Below are positions 43,421-53,150 of a DNA stretch of 64,000 nt, piece after piece (position 1 is the first letter of the stretch; the number at the start of each line of letters is the position of its first letter). The stretch lies in NCBI RefSeq assembly GCF_000763385.1, contig NZ_JQFA01000002.1, positions 1,612,001 to 1,676,000 on the forward strand, given 5' to 3'. The notes under the pieces are model-generated. The model saw only the letters and a list, made by a program, of their open reading frames with translations, was not told where the DNA came from and ran no database searches. A program made the translations under genes and the position numbers. Source of the DNA: Leptolyngbya sp. KIOST-1 (GTDB lineage Bacteria > Cyanobacteriota > Cyanobacteriia > Phormidesmidales > Phormidesmidaceae).

Positions 43421-46400
43421 ATGCTAGATAACATTTTGAAATGGTCGATCGCCCAGCGGTGGCTCGTGGTCATCGGGGCGATCGTGGTGACGTTTTTAGG
43501 CATTTACAACCTCACCCAAATGCCTCTGGACGTGTTTCCAGACTTTGCGCCTCCCCAGGTGGAAATTCAAACCGAAGCGCCGGGGTTGGCCCCCGAAGAG
43601 GTGGAGGCGCTGATTACCCTGCCCATTGAGAGTGCCGTCAATGGCACCCCAGGGGTCGAAACCGTGCGCTCATCCTCGGCGGTCAGTATTTCGGTCGTCA
43701 AGGTCATTTTTCGGTGGGGTACCGATGTCTACCAGGCTCGACAGCTGGTGACCGAGCGGCTCCAGCAGGTGCAGGAAAAGCTGCCAGCGGGGGTCGGCAT
43801 TCCCCAAATTTCGCCGATTTCGTCGCCTATCGGCACAATTTTGATGTACGCCTTTACGGCGGAAACCACGCCGCTGATGGAGGTGAGGCGGCTGGTGGAT
43901 CGCGATGTCACCAACCGGCTGTTGGCGGTACCAGGGATTTCTCAGGTGATTGCCTACGGCGGTGACGTGCGGCAGTACCAGGTGCTGGTGGATCCAGACA
44001 AGCTGGTGGCGTTTAATGTGTCGCTGCAAGAGGTAGCCGAGGCGACCGAGGCGGCCAACGTCAATGCCGCAGGCGGGTTTCTCAACACCCCCGATCAGGA
44101 GCTGATCATTCGGGGGGTAGGGCGGCTAGACTCGATTGAGCAACTGCAAGAGTCGGTGGTCGCCGCCCGAGATGGCCGCCCCGTAAAGCTGCAAGATGTC
44201 GCTGATGTGCGCATTGGAGCCGCCCTCCAGCGGGGCGACGGCAGCGTGGGGGGCCAGCGAGCAGTGGTGATGGTGGTCAACAAGCAGCCCCTCAACGACA
44301 CGCCCACCGTCACACGGGCGGTGGAAGCCGCGATGGAGGAGCTAAAAGCGGCTCTGCCCGAGGATGTCGTCGTCACCGAAACCTTTCGCCAAGAAAACTT
44401 TATTGAGGCGTCGGTTGAAAACGTGCTGGGTTCTCTGCGAGACGGCATCATCATCGTCTCGGTTATTCTGCTGCTGTTTTTGATGAACTGGCGCACGGCG
44501 GTAATTACGCTGAGCGCCATTCCGCTGTCGATTTTGGTGGGCATGATCATTCTCAATGCCTTTGGTCAGGGCATTAACACCATGACCCTGGGCGGGTTGG
44601 CGGTCGCCATTGGCTCCGTGGTCGATGATTCGATTGTGGATATGGAGAACGCCTATCGCGGGCTGCGCAAAAACCAGCTGGCGGGCACTCCGGAACATCC
44701 CTTTAAGGTGGTCTATGACACCTCTGTTGAGGTGCGGGTGAGCGTTATTTTTTCCACCGTCATTATTGCGGTGGTGTTTGCCCCCATCTTTAGTTTGACC
44801 GGGGTGGAGGGCCGGATTTTTGCCCCCATGGGGGTGGCCTACCTGGTGTCGATTGTGGCCTCTACGCTGGTGGCGATGACGCTCTCCCCCGCACTCTGCG
44901 CCATTCTGCTGGCCCACTGCCCGCTGCCCAGCGATGAAACCTGGGTGACGCGATCGTCGCAACGGCTGTATCAACCGGCGTTGCGGTTTGTGATGGCCCG
45001 TGCCAAGTTGGTGCTGGCCATTGCCACTGCGGCGTTGGTAGCGTCGCTGGTGATGTTTTCGAGTCTGGGGCGGGTGTTTTTGCCAGAATTTCAAGAGCCC
45101 TCGTTGGTGAACGCCATGCTCCTGTACCCCGGCATGTCTTTGCAGGCCACTAACCAGGCCGGGATTGCCATGCAGGAGGCGCTCAAGGATGACCCCCGCT
45201 TTGCGACGGTGCAGCTGCGGGCGGGGCGAGCACCGGGAGATGCCGATGCCGGTGGGGTCAATTTGGGCCACCTCGATATCGAGCTGAGCCAAGCAGGATT
45301 GCGCGATCGCGAAGCCTCCATCGAAACCATTCGAGAAGAGTTTGCCCGCATTCCCGGCATTGCCCCCAGCGTGGGCGGGTTTATCACCCACCGCATGGAT
45401 GAGGTGCTCTCGGGGGTGAGAAGCGCGATCGCCATCAAAATCTTTGGCCCCGACCTCGACCAGTTGCGCACCATCGGCAGCGATGTTGAAACCGCGATTC
45501 GCGATATCGATGGCCTGGTGGATCTGCAACTGGAGCCCCAGGTGCCCATTCGCCAGGTGCAGATTCAGTTTGATCGGCCCGCTGCAGCCCGCTACGGCCT
45601 CACCGTAGGGCAAATTGCCAGCGTGGTTGAAACGGCGCTCAACGGGCGCGTGGTGTCTCAGGTGCTAGAGCAGCAGCAGCTCTTTGATCTGCTGGTCTGG
45701 CTCCAAGATGACGCCCGCAACAACCTGGAGGCGATCGGCAATCTACTGATCGATACCCCAGTGGGCCAAAAAATTCCGCTAGCTCAGGTCGCTCGTATTG
45801 ACTATGGCACTGGGCCAAACACCATCAATCGCGAAAATGTCTCGCGCCTGATTGTGGTGTCGGCTAACGTTGCCGGGCGCGATTTGGGCTCGGTGGTCGA
45901 TGCCATTCAAGATCGCGTCAGCGCCTCTGTAGCGCTGCCGTCGGGCTACTACATTCAGTACGGCGGGCAGTTTGAGTCGGAGCAGCGGGCTAGCCGCAAC
46001 CTGTTGGTGTTTGGGGGGCTGGCGATCGTCGTCATCTCTGTGCTGATGTATTTCGCCGTTAAGTCGGTGTTAGGGGTGATCATGATCATGGCCAACCTAC
46101 CCCTGGCCCTGGTGGGGGGCATTGCCTCCATTGCGCTAGGTGGCGGGGTGGTGTCGGTGGCGTCGCTGGTTGGGTTTATCACCCTGTTTGGGGTGGCCAC
46201 CCGCAACGGTCTGCTGCTAGTCGATAACTACAACACCAAACTGGCCCAGGGAATGCCGCTGCGCCAGGTGATTGTCGAAGGCTCCTCAGAGCGCTTGGTG
46301 GCCATTTTAATGACGGCCCTCACCTCGGCCCTGGGCATGGTGCCCCTGGTACTGGGCAGTGGGGCGGGCAAAGAAATTTTGCAGCCCCTGGCCGTGGTCG

Positions 46401-46555
46401 TTTTGGGCGGGCTATTTACCTCGACGGCGCTGACGCTGCTGGTGCTGCCATCCCTGTACGCCCAGTTTGGGCGACATCTGGTTCCCAAGGCGACGGATCT
46501 GCAATCGCCCGCAGAGCTTGAACCTGAGCCCCGCGATCCTGCTCTGGTGCAGTAG
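43421..46555 (+). CDS. cusA: Heavy-metal RND efflux pump (CusA/CzcA type)
   Basis: 1044 residues, the normal length. Twelve-helix RND fold: helix 1 IAQRWLVVIGAIVVTFLG with MPLDVFPDFAPP after it, the periplasmic porter domains, the helix 4 motif LAVAIGSVVDDSIVDMENAYR with the proton-relay acidic residues, and GFITLFGVATRNGLLLV near the end, all typical of HME-RND proteins. It takes metal from the periplasm or cytoplasm and drives it out with proton import. The gene follows the adaptor by 107 bases. A close homologue lies at 62948-64000. Confidence 0.93.
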   Translation: MLDNILKWSIAQRWLVVIGAIVVTFLGIYNLTQMPLDVFPDFAPPQVEIQTEAPGLAPEEVEALITLPIESAVNGTPGVETVRSSSAVSISVVKVIFRWGTDVYQARQLVTERLQQVQEKLPAGVGIPQISPISSPIGTILMYAFTAETTPLMEVRRLVDRDVTNRLLAVPGISQVIAYGGDVRQYQVLVDPDKLVAFNVSLQEVAEATEAANVNAAGGFLNTPDQELIIRGVGRLDSIEQLQESVVAARDGRPVKLQDVADVRIGAALQRGDGSVGGQRAVVMVVNKQPLNDTPTVTRAVEAAMEELKAALPEDVVVTETFRQENFIEASVENVLGSLRDGIIIVSVILLLFLMNWRTAVITLSAIPLSILVGMIILNAFGQGINTMTLGGLAVAIGSVVDDSIVDMENAYRGLRKNQLAGTPEHPFKVVYDTSVEVRVSVIFSTVIIAVVFAPIFSLTGVEGRIFAPMGVAYLVSIVASTLVAMTLSPALCAILLAHCPLPSDETWVTRSSQRLYQPALRFVMARAKLVLAIATAALVASLVMFSSLGRVFLPEFQEPSLVNAMLLYPGMSLQATNQAGIAMQEALKDDPRFATVQLRAGRAPGDADAGGVNLGHLDIELSQAGLRDREASIETIREEFARIPGIAPSVGGFITHRMDEVLSGVRSAIAIKIFGPDLDQLRTIGSDVETAIRDIDGLVDLQLEPQVPIRQVQIQFDRPAAARYGLTVGQIASVVETALNGRVVSQVLEQQQLFDLLVWLQDDARNNLEAIGNLLIDTPVGQKIPLAQVARIDYGTGPNTINRENVSRLIVVSANVAGRDLGSVVDAIQDRVSASVALPSGYYIQYGGQFESEQRASRNLLVFGGLAIVVISVLMYFAVKSVLGVIMIMANLPLALVGGIASIALGGGVVSVASLVGFITLFGVATRNGLLLVDNYNTKLAQGMPLRQVIVEGSSERLVAILMTALTSALGMVPLVLGSGAGKEILQPLAVVVLGGLFTSTALTLLVLPSLYAQFGRHLVPKATDLQSPAELEPEPRDPALVQ

Positions 46556-46626
46556 CTCACTCTTATAGGGCAGCCCAACGCTGCCCCTAAGCAACATCCT
46601 GTTTTCTTTTTTGAAGGAATAACGCT

Positions 46627-47109
46627 ATGACCGTTAAGAAGACCCTGACCTTTTCCGCAGTAGCCCTCGGCCTGTCTCTAACCCTAGGTGCCTGTGGCAG
46701 CAGTGGAGAGCAAAGTAGTGCTCCCGCAGCGCCCGTTGCCGAAGCACCCGCTGTTGAAGCTCAAACAGCCCCCGAACCTTCCGCTGGAACGCAAGCTTCC
46801 CAAGGGGGACAGGTGGTTGAATCTGGCCCTTACCACCTAGAGCTGATCACCTCCAATGAGCCGACCGGGGTTCACCTAGATTTCTTTTTACAAAAGGGCG
46901 ACACCCACGAGGCGATCGCCGATGCCAAGGTAGTGGCGCAAGTTCAGTCTCCCGACGGCACTCAGGAGTCTATCGAGTTGAGCTATGACCCTGACGGCGC
47001 ACACTACACAGCTATGCTGCCAGCCACCGCCACCGGGGAGTATAACGTCGCTATTTTGTCGGATATCGGCGGCGAGAAGGTGAATGGCCGATTTTCCTTT
47101 ATGAAGTAA
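46627..47109 (+). CDS. Lipoprotein of the RND operon
   Basis: 160 residues. Lipobox LGAC; Ala/Pro/Glu-rich linker (25-60); a C-terminal beta-sandwich-like domain, PYHLELITSNEPTGVHLD..., ADAKVVAQVQSPDG..., GEYNVAILSDIGGEKVNG. This recalls YtkA/FixH-like or CopC-like immunoglobulin folds and may bind metal (His at Y-H-L, V-H-L, T-H-E, A-H-Y). 71 bases downstream of cusA with GAAGGAAT before the start; third gene of the operon. Confidence 0.7.
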   Translation: MTVKKTLTFSAVALGLSLTLGACGSSGEQSSAPAAPVAEAPAVEAQTAPEPSAGTQASQGGQVVESGPYHLELITSNEPTGVHLDFFLQKGDTHEAIADAKVVAQVQSPDGTQESIELSYDPDGAHYTAMLPATATGEYNVAILSDIGGEKVNGRFSFMK

Positions 47110-47122
47110 TTCGCGTTGACCA

Positions 47123-47163
47123 GAAACGCGAGTGGCTCAGCCATAGGTAGCCGCTCGCGTTTC
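47123..47163. terminator. Bidirectional terminator
   Basis: GAAACGCGAG / CTCGCGTTTC with an inner TGGCT/AGCC extension, between the convergent lipoprotein and multicopper oxidase genes. Confidence 0.8.
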
Positions 47164-47172
47164 CGTTTGCGC

Positions 47173-48678
47173 TCAGGCGGGCTGAATATCCACAGTGCCC
47201 ATCATGCCAAGATCTTCGTGGTCAAGGATGTGGCAGTGGTACACCGTTTTACCTGTAAAGGTGCGAAATGGAATGCGGATGCGCACGGCTTCGTTGCCTT
47301 TTACCAGTACCGTGTCTTTCCAAGCCTGGTAGGGTTCAGGTTGTCCGTTGCGGCTGATCACTTGAAACGGGTTGACATGTAAATGAAATGGATGATCCAT
47401 CCGGTCAGGATCGACGTTGGCCAATTCCCACTCTTCGATGGTGTTGAGTGTAGGAGTAATGTCGATCCGCTGCTCATCAAAGGTTTTGCCGTTGAACAAA
47501 AACGCCATACTCATACCTGGCCCCATCGCCATCGATAGTTCGAGGCGGCGGGTCACTGTGGGTTCTGGCAGAGGGTCTACACGACCTAGCTGTTGGGGTA
47601 GGGGTAGGGCCGCAACTGAACCGTCATAGGTCAGGGTGGCCAAAGGTTGGGCAGTGTCACCACCGCTCTGATGCGGCATATTCCCCATGCTGTGATTCAT
47701 GCCGCCCATGCCACCGCCACCCATACCCATGCCACCCCCCATCATCATGCCGCCGCGATCGTAGGGGAGGTTAAGCAAACGATATTGGCCCGGTTCGCGG
47801 TTGCCCTGCACCAGCACTTCGGCCCGCTCGCCAGGGGCCAGCAAGAGTTCAGATAGCTCGATGGGAGCGGCGATCGCCCCCCCATCCGTCGCCACCAGGT
47901 GCAACGTATGCCCCTCCAGCTGCAATCGATAGAACCGGGCCGGAGACGCATTGAGCAACCGCAGCCGCAAAAGCCCGCCCTGGGGGATGGCTAACCCTGG
48001 ATTGACCTGTCCATTCACCGTCACTATCGGCCCCTCGCGACCCATCATCATTGCCATCGGGTTAGGGGCGGCGATATCGCCAGCGCGGGTGATGTCAAAG
48101 TCTTGCAGCACCATAAACGCTTCTTGAGCAGCTTTGATTTCAGGCAGCTCATCCAGCTCGCCCCGGACGATAAACAGCCCGGCCAGCCCGCCAAACAACT
48201 GCTCGGCCACATGGCCGTGGTGATGAGGGTGATACCAAAACGTACCCGCCGGATGATCGGCTGGCAGGGTAAATTCGTAGGTCAAACGCTCCCCTGGGGG
48301 CACGCTGAGGAAAATGTTGTCTGCGTTGCCCTGGGGAGTAACGTGCAGCCCATGGTAGTGCAGATTGGTAGGTTGATTGAGCCGATTGGTGAAGCGAATC
48401 TGCACTGTGTCGCCGGGTTTGGCCTCTAGCCGAGGGCCGGGCATTTGACCGTTGAAGGTCAGCAGGTTGGCTCTGCGATTACCCAGGGGTACTGGCTGAA
48501 CATTCGCTTCTAAATCAAGGCTTAGTAATCCTCCTTGGCTGTTGATAACTCGCCCTGGCAGCAGAGTAGGGCTAGCCGTAGAGCCTTGTGTTTGTGCTTT
48601 GGAACACTGAGAGAGCAGGATAGCTGCTGTAGCTCCCGCACTTAAACCCAAAAATTCTCGTCGTTTGATAGAGCGCAT
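47173..48678 (-). CDS. Three-domain multicopper oxidase (CueO/CopA-like), Tat-exported
   Basis: 501 residues. Tat signal (SIKRREFLGLSAG). The copper ligand motifs are NLHYHGLHV, FWYHPHHHGH, DHPFHLHVNPFQ and YHCHILDHEDLGMM, all four intact. A Met/Gly-rich loop (about 300-335, GGMMMGGGMGMGGGG and following) is like the Met-rich insert of CueO that binds Cu(I). It oxidises Cu(I) in the periplasm. Two regulatory boxes lie upstream at 48829-48913. Confidence 0.93.
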   Translation of the reverse strand: MRSIKRREFLGLSAGATAAILLSQCSKAQTQGSTASPTLLPGRVINSQGGLLSLDLEANVQPVPLGNRRANLLTFNGQMPGPRLEAKPGDTVQIRFTNRLNQPTNLHYHGLHVTPQGNADNIFLSVPPGERLTYEFTLPADHPAGTFWYHPHHHGHVAEQLFGGLAGLFIVRGELDELPEIKAAQEAFMVLQDFDITRAGDIAAPNPMAMMMGREGPIVTVNGQVNPGLAIPQGGLLRLRLLNASPARFYRLQLEGHTLHLVATDGGAIAAPIELSELLLAPGERAEVLVQGNREPGQYRLLNLPYDRGGMMMGGGMGMGGGGMGGMNHSMGNMPHQSGGDTAQPLATLTYDGSVAALPLPQQLGRVDPLPEPTVTRRLELSMAMGPGMSMAFLFNGKTFDEQRIDITPTLNTIEEWELANVDPDRMDHPFHLHVNPFQVISRNGQPEPYQAWKDTVLVKGNEAVRIRIPFRTFTGKTVYHCHILDHEDLGMMGTVDIQPA

Positions 48679-48828
48679 AGGTGCTTAAATTTCAACAACT
48701 CACTCAGGTAGCTGCCTTAAACAAGAGCTAATTTCTCACTACCATGACGATAGAGATTCTAGTAAACTGTAGAGTCAAGGCAGCGAAATAATACTTAGCG
48801 TTTCTCATAGCCATATTATGACTGAACT

Positions 48829-48845
48829 ATGAAACGCCAATGAAA
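48829..48845 (-). promoter_or_regulatory. TTTCAT-N5-TTTCAT box (minus strand)
   Basis: ATGAAA-CGCCA-ATGAAA on the plus strand, 151 bases upstream of the multicopper oxidase start. Confidence 0.7.
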
Positions 48846-48896
48846 TACAGGCAATATGAAAAATAGTTGATTGTCTAAATTCACTACCATCAACTT

Positions 48897-48913
48897 ATGA
48901 AATCAAGATGAAA
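48897..48913 (-). promoter_or_regulatory. TTTCAT-N5-TTTCAT box (minus strand), in duplicated promoter
   Basis: ATGAAA-TCAAG-ATGAAA on the plus strand. It lies in about 90 bases that are near-identical to 51705-51795, upstream of the Csp gene. Here it may serve the divergent oxidase or the 49063 gene. Confidence 0.75.
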
Positions 48914-49062
48914 TTACCCTATTCAATCAGGAAGGCATTAATCTTCATGCCTTGGAAAGACGTGAATGAAAATGTTATTGATGACTTGACTCTATAGCCG
49001 ACTAGAGACTCTAGTATGGCAATAGTCACAAAATCGTTCCCGTCTTAAACAAGAGCAACACG

Positions 49063-49467
49063 ATGAAAACAAAATTCAATGCCTTTGGCATGTGTTTTGA
49101 CTGGAGAGTATTGGTGGGGCTAGTAGCCATTGGCATTGCTATTGCGATATTGGCACCGCAACTAACGCTGAGTGCATTACCATTACTGTTGCTAGCAGCC
49201 TGTCCGCTTTCAATGTTTTTGATGATGGTGATGATGAATCGAATGGACAAGGACTCAACTCCTGCTCCATCACACCGATCAGCGAGCCATTTACCCGCCA
49301 GTACACTCCTTAACCGAGATGTGCAACTGGCTCAATTGCGAGAACATCTTCAGCAATTGCAGACGCAGCACGAAGCGATCGCTCACCAGATTAATACATT
49401 AGAACAATCTGAACAGCGATCATCCAGCAGCTCTTCACTTAAGGCAGATCGTCATCTCAAGGAGTGA
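49063..49467 (+). CDS. Small membrane protein, DUF2933-like
   Basis: 134 residues. Two close hydrophobic segments (VLVGLVAIGIAIAILAP and SALPLLLLAACPLSMFLM), the second with Cys and MMVMMNRM, as in DUF2933 proteins of copper-resistance clusters. A Ser-rich, Gln-rich coiled-coil tail (QLREHLQQLQTQHEAIAHQ) follows. Possibly a membrane Cu(I)-binding helper (inference). Confidence 0.65.
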   Translation: MKTKFNAFGMCFDWRVLVGLVAIGIAIAILAPQLTLSALPLLLLAACPLSMFLMMVMMNRMDKDSTPAPSHRSASHLPASTLLNRDVQLAQLREHLQQLQTQHEAIAHQINTLEQSEQRSSSSSSLKADRHLKE

Positions 49468-49492
49468 ACTGTGTCGGATGAGATGAGAATCC

Positions 49493-49621
49493 TTGACATA
49501 TCGGTGCTCGTTAGAGGAATTAATTCAAGCCGGAGCCGCCGCTAACATTCTACCCCAATACATAGAACAAGCGGTGCAAGAGATTCGGTTGAACCAAGTC
49601 CAAATGGAGAGACGAAAATAA
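49493..49621 (+). pseudogene. SLEEL-domain fragment
   Basis: TTG-initiated frame TYRCSLEELIQAGAAANILP then QYIEQAVQEIRLNQ, 42 residues, similar to the middle of the 34918 protein (SLEELVDTGAEANIGPEYI). The N-terminal helix and membrane anchor are missing. Either a small stand-alone domain protein or a remnant. 49622-49780 holds nothing I recognise. Confidence 0.45.
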
Positions 49622-49780
49622 CAGCTCAGAGACTCTTTCGTTAGTGCAGAAATGGCGATCGCCCTACTGAGCGTTTGGAACCTCAATCAGTTCCAACCCC
49701 AAGCTTTGATCAGCCGCATAGCGACCCCTTGGCAGCATGATGGTATGAGGCAGTAACCCAAAAACTACGATAAGGACATT

Positions 49781-50806
49781 ATGAGTCAGCCAAATTCAAA
49801 CGAGGGAAAAGCTACAAAATGGTTAGCTTATGTTGTTCCTGCAACAATATTTCTCCTAATCTTGGGAGGCACAGCCTGGTTGTTTAGCCGTACCAGCCAG
49901 CCTACCGGCGGCAATTTGTCCAGTGCTGTATCTCAATCGCCATCGAACCAAGCAGATAGCGCACCAGCACCCACTACTTTAGAAGCATCTCTAAAACCAG
50001 CCGAAAACTGGCAAACAAATAATCACATTCACGGATTAACCGTCAGTCCTGACGATCCTCAAATTATTTATATTGCTAGTCATAGTGGGCTTTTGAAACG
50101 ATCTGAGACGGGTCAGTGGTTTTGGGTAAAAGAGCAGTACGATTACATGGGGTTTATCTCGCACCCCACTGATGCAAACCGCTTCTATGCCAGTGGACAT
50201 CCGCCAGAGGGTGGTAACTTAGGTTTTCAAGTGAGCCAAAATCAAGGGTTAGATTGGCAAGAAGTTTCCATGCGAGGGGTTGATTTTCATGCCATGGCGA
50301 TCGCACCTAGCAACCCTGATACCATTTACGGCTTAGCTACATCTGGGCAACAAGGCTTTTTTGTATCAAACGATGCGGGTCAAACCTGGACAAAACAGCC
50401 TGCCAGTGGTTTAGAGGCAGTACCCTTTAGCCTTAATGTTGATCCTCTTAATCCAGAACGAGTGTTAGCAACAACACAAGCGGGGCTATATGAAAGTCAG
50501 GATGCAGGCAAAACATGGTCACTGATTCCCAGTACAGCCACTGCTCCAATCGCCGGATTAGCACTACAAGCAGAGGGCGATCAAACGACGATGTTGGGAT
50601 ACCGTATCTCTTCTACGGATGCTGGATTGTACCGTAGCGTGGATGGCGGACAATCCTGGGGACCCTGGAGCGATGAATTAGAGGGCACAATTTTATATAT
50701 GGCTGCTGCTCCTACTAACGCCCAAGTTCTCTATGCTGTCAATGAGAACAATGTTGTCTTTCAATCACAAGACGGTGGCAAAACATGGAATGAGCTGGAT
50801 TCGTAA
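49781..50806 (+). CDS. Membrane-anchored beta-propeller protein (sialidase/YCF48-like, F510_1955 type)
   Basis: 341 residues. One N-terminal membrane helix (VVPATIFLLILGGTAWLF), a Ser/Pro linker, then a beta-propeller built of BNR/Asp-box repeats (SNDAGQTWTK, SQDAGKTWSL, SVDGGQSWGP, SQDGGKTWNE). NNHIHGLTVSPDDP is the usual first blade. Such proteins recur in copper/metal islands beside DUF305 genes, but enzymatic sialidase activity is not indicated (no Arg triad apparent). Likely a periplasmic metal or protein-binding module. Confidence 0.8.
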   Translation: MSQPNSNEGKATKWLAYVVPATIFLLILGGTAWLFSRTSQPTGGNLSSAVSQSPSNQADSAPAPTTLEASLKPAENWQTNNHIHGLTVSPDDPQIIYIASHSGLLKRSETGQWFWVKEQYDYMGFISHPTDANRFYASGHPPEGGNLGFQVSQNQGLDWQEVSMRGVDFHAMAIAPSNPDTIYGLATSGQQGFFVSNDAGQTWTKQPASGLEAVPFSLNVDPLNPERVLATTQAGLYESQDAGKTWSLIPSTATAPIAGLALQAEGDQTTMLGYRISSTDAGLYRSVDGGQSWGPWSDELEGTILYMAAAPTNAQVLYAVNENNVVFQSQDGGKTWNELDS

Positions 50807-50958
50807 CCGTGAGTCAAATAATGCGATCGCTCTCACTGCTTGGAGATATCTAAAAAAGCTAGACAGCTGCGATCTATCCGCTGTGAAGGCGCTCCATAAT
50901 GCTAACACTGCCCGTACACCAGAATGTTACAACAGGCAATCCCCTGGTTAGTCTTTTT

Positions 50959-51660
50959 ATGAAGCGTAAGCGACTAGGGAAGCAGCGATTTCTCAATCGG
51001 CAGAATGCGATCGCCCTCAGCATTCTGTTGCTGTGCCTACTAATTTGCAGCTGGATTTGGGTTCAACCAGACTTTGATTTATTCTCTGCACAAGGTTTGG
51101 AGCAAGCTATTCAAAGCTGGGGATGGTTAGGAGTACTAGCCTACATTGGTATTCTAATTTTGTCTGTTGTCCTTAGTCCCATTCCAAGCGCTCCTCTGGC
51201 GGTAGCGGCTGGTATGGTTTGGGGGCCAGTTTGGGCAGGAATCTATAGTATCATTGGTGGCTTCTTAGGTGGTTTGCTGGCGTACTTTATTGGATACACC
51301 TTAGGGCGATCGGCTGTTCGTGCATTGACGGGCAAACTCATCTACTTTTCTAAAAATCGAGGAGAAGTTTATCTAGGTTGGGTAATCTTCATCACGCGCC
51401 TGCTTCCTATCTTGTCATTTGACCTAATTAGCTATGGGGCCGGTATCACAGGGCTTTCGCTGCCAATTTATGCCACTGCAACTCTACTTGGCATGATTCC
51501 ATCAACCTTTTTTCTAACTTTTATGGGCTCAACTTTTGCAGTTAGTCTACCGTTTGGGATTGTTCTTTCTGTTTTGTTTCTGACTTTTTTGATTGGCTTT
51601 CCGTATGGCATTCATCGATATAACTGGTTTAACATGAGAGACATCATTCATGTGAAATAA
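50959..51660 (+). CDS. TVP38/TMEM64 (DedA-like) membrane protein
   Basis: 233 residues from MKRKRLGKQRF; an ATG 20 codons earlier is also in frame and no ribosome site decides. Five to six membrane helices with the SNARE-associated/VTT pattern: PIPSAPLAVAAGMVWGPVWAG, GGLLAYFIGYTLGRSAV, RLLPILSFDLISYGAGITG. In bacteria these proteins act in lipid scrambling or membrane homeostasis and are frequent in metal-resistance clusters. Confidence 0.88.
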   Translation: MKRKRLGKQRFLNRQNAIALSILLLCLLICSWIWVQPDFDLFSAQGLEQAIQSWGWLGVLAYIGILILSVVLSPIPSAPLAVAAGMVWGPVWAGIYSIIGGFLGGLLAYFIGYTLGRSAVRALTGKLIYFSKNRGEVYLGWVIFITRLLPILSFDLISYGAGITGLSLPIYATATLLGMIPSTFFLTFMGSTFAVSLPFGIVLSVLFLTFLIGFPYGIHRYNWFNMRDIIHVK

Positions 51661-51715
51661 GTGCTTGTCATAGTATTTCAACCGATTTAGAGGCAGAGCA
51701 CAGTACCATCAACTT

Positions 51716-51732
51716 ATGAAATCAGGATGAAA
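51716..51732 (-). promoter_or_regulatory. TTTCAT-N5-TTTCAT box (minus strand), in duplicated promoter
   Basis: ATGAAA-TCAGG-ATGAAA on the plus strand, 109 bases before the Csp start. Confidence 0.75.
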
Positions 51733-51841
51733 TCACCCTATTCAATCAGTAAGAAATTGATCTTCATACCCTGGAGAGGTGTAAATGAAGGAATTCTAAT
51801 CTAAATTTCTATTGTCAAATAGAAATTAATGGAGAATGATC

Positions 51842-52186
51842 ATGCTTCTCAATCACGAAAAATATCAATCTAGCTTCGATGAAGCCATGGCTTGTGTAGT
51901 GGAATGTGAGCACTGTGCTGAAGCCTGTATGGGACAGGCAGAAATGGTGAAGTGTGCTCGGATGTGCCTGGATACTGGTGATAGCTGTCGCACGCTAGCA
52001 ACCTTTATGGTACGGGGTTCCTACTTCATTGCCCCCTTAGCGAATGCCTGTGCCGAGATTTGTGAAGCTTGTGCAACTGAGTGTGAGAAACACGACATGG
52101 AGCACTGTCAAAAGTGCGCTCAGGCTTGTCGTACCGCAGCTAATACTTACCGTCGGATTGCCAATACAGCCGTAGCAACGAAATAA
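51842..52186 (+). CDS. Four-helix-bundle copper storage protein (Csp/DUF326)
   Basis: 114 residues from MLLNHEKYQSSFDEAM. This ATG is chosen over one two codons earlier because GGAG is seven bases before it. Cys are regularly placed along the helices: CVVECEHCAEACMG, CARMCLDTGDSC, CAEICEACATEC and CQKCAQAC, giving about 14 Cys facing the bundle core. Csp proteins store many Cu(I). No signal peptide, so it is the cytosolic (Csp3-like) form. Next to DUF305 and CopB genes. Confidence 0.92.
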   Translation: MLLNHEKYQSSFDEAMACVVECEHCAEACMGQAEMVKCARMCLDTGDSCRTLATFMVRGSYFIAPLANACAEICEACATECEKHDMEHCQKCAQACRTAANTYRRIANTAVATK

Positions 52187-52405
52187 CCACAGTTTTTGCT
52201 GCATTCTAAGTATTGAAATCCTGACTATCGCCAGTAATTTTTACTGGCTTTGATGGCTATCGCACAGATAGAATGCTCCGTTGAGCTTGCTGGAGTTGAT
52301 AGCCAAGATTAGAGTTTAGGACAAGCAATTAAGCCTATCTCATCAACACTTCAAACCCCAATCATAAGGCTCATTAGGCGCATCTAATAAGGAGTATTAA
52401 ACGAC

Positions 52406-52894
52406 ATGTCTACTCAAAAAGCGATGAAAAACGAAACAATGTTTATGGGAAAGTATGGAAGATTTGCCGCAATGGTGGCAACATCGACCGTTGCAATGTT
52501 CTTTCTGATGTACTTGAATGTTTACCGGCTAGATCACATTTACTTCAGTGAGACGCGAGTCTATATGGCTCTAATCATGGGAGCAGTCATGGCTGGTATC
52601 ATGCTTGGCTTTATGCTAAATATGTATGGCAACCGAAAAGTAAACACAAGTATCTTTGTGGGCAGCATTATAGTATTTGCCCTGTCGCTATGGCTTGTTC
52701 GTAGCCAGACCACTGTTGGGGATATCGCCTGGATGAAGGCGATGATTCCGCACCACTCAATTGCAATTTTAACGAGTGAGCGGGCTAATCTCTCAGATCC
52801 GCGTGTTCAAGAGCTTGCCGGAGAGATTATTGAGTCCCAGGTTAGAGAGATTGATGAGATGAAGGCACTAATTGAGGAGCTTGAGAATAGATAA
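52406..52894 (+). CDS. Membrane DUF305 protein
   Basis: 162 residues. Three membrane helices (about 20-38, 52-74, 82-97), then one DUF305 unit: DIAWMKAMIPHHSIAILTSE with the HH pair, RVQELAGEIIESQVREIDEMKALI. Met-rich first half. AAGGAG lies 13 bases ahead of the start. Membrane-bound copper handling is likely. Situated between Csp and CopB. Confidence 0.85.
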   Translation: MSTQKAMKNETMFMGKYGRFAAMVATSTVAMFFLMYLNVYRLDHIYFSETRVYMALIMGAVMAGIMLGFMLNMYGNRKVNTSIFVGSIIVFALSLWLVRSQTTVGDIAWMKAMIPHHSIAILTSERANLSDPRVQELAGEIIESQVREIDEMKALIEELENR

Positions 52895-53018
52895 TCACAT
52901 ACCAAGCTCAGTTCAGTATCTGAATTTTTCTACAGCCAAAATTTAGACTTCAATCTTAGTTGCATAGAAATAACCTCTAGGCTGGATGAAAATAAGATGT
53001 GTTGCTGCTCGGGAGTGA

Positions 53019-53035
53019 TTTCATCCTGATTTCAT
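53019..53035 (+). promoter_or_regulatory. TTTCAT-N5-TTTCAT box
   Basis: Exact direct repeat with spacer CCTGA (identical to the box before cusB), 116 bases before the copB-type start. Confidence 0.8.
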
Positions 53036-53150
53036 ACTTCTCTCGTAAATCTGTTCGTAAGTATCTTGGCGTTGGGTTCTCCTGGTCACTCAGGAAAAAG
53101 ACCTACAGACAGATCCCCTGGTACTCACGTCAGTCAATAAGGGCGCAACC

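Noticed and set aside
44342-45613. 423-residue minus-strand open frame
   Set aside because: Antisense shadow of cusA with His/Gln/Arg-rich nonsense composition.
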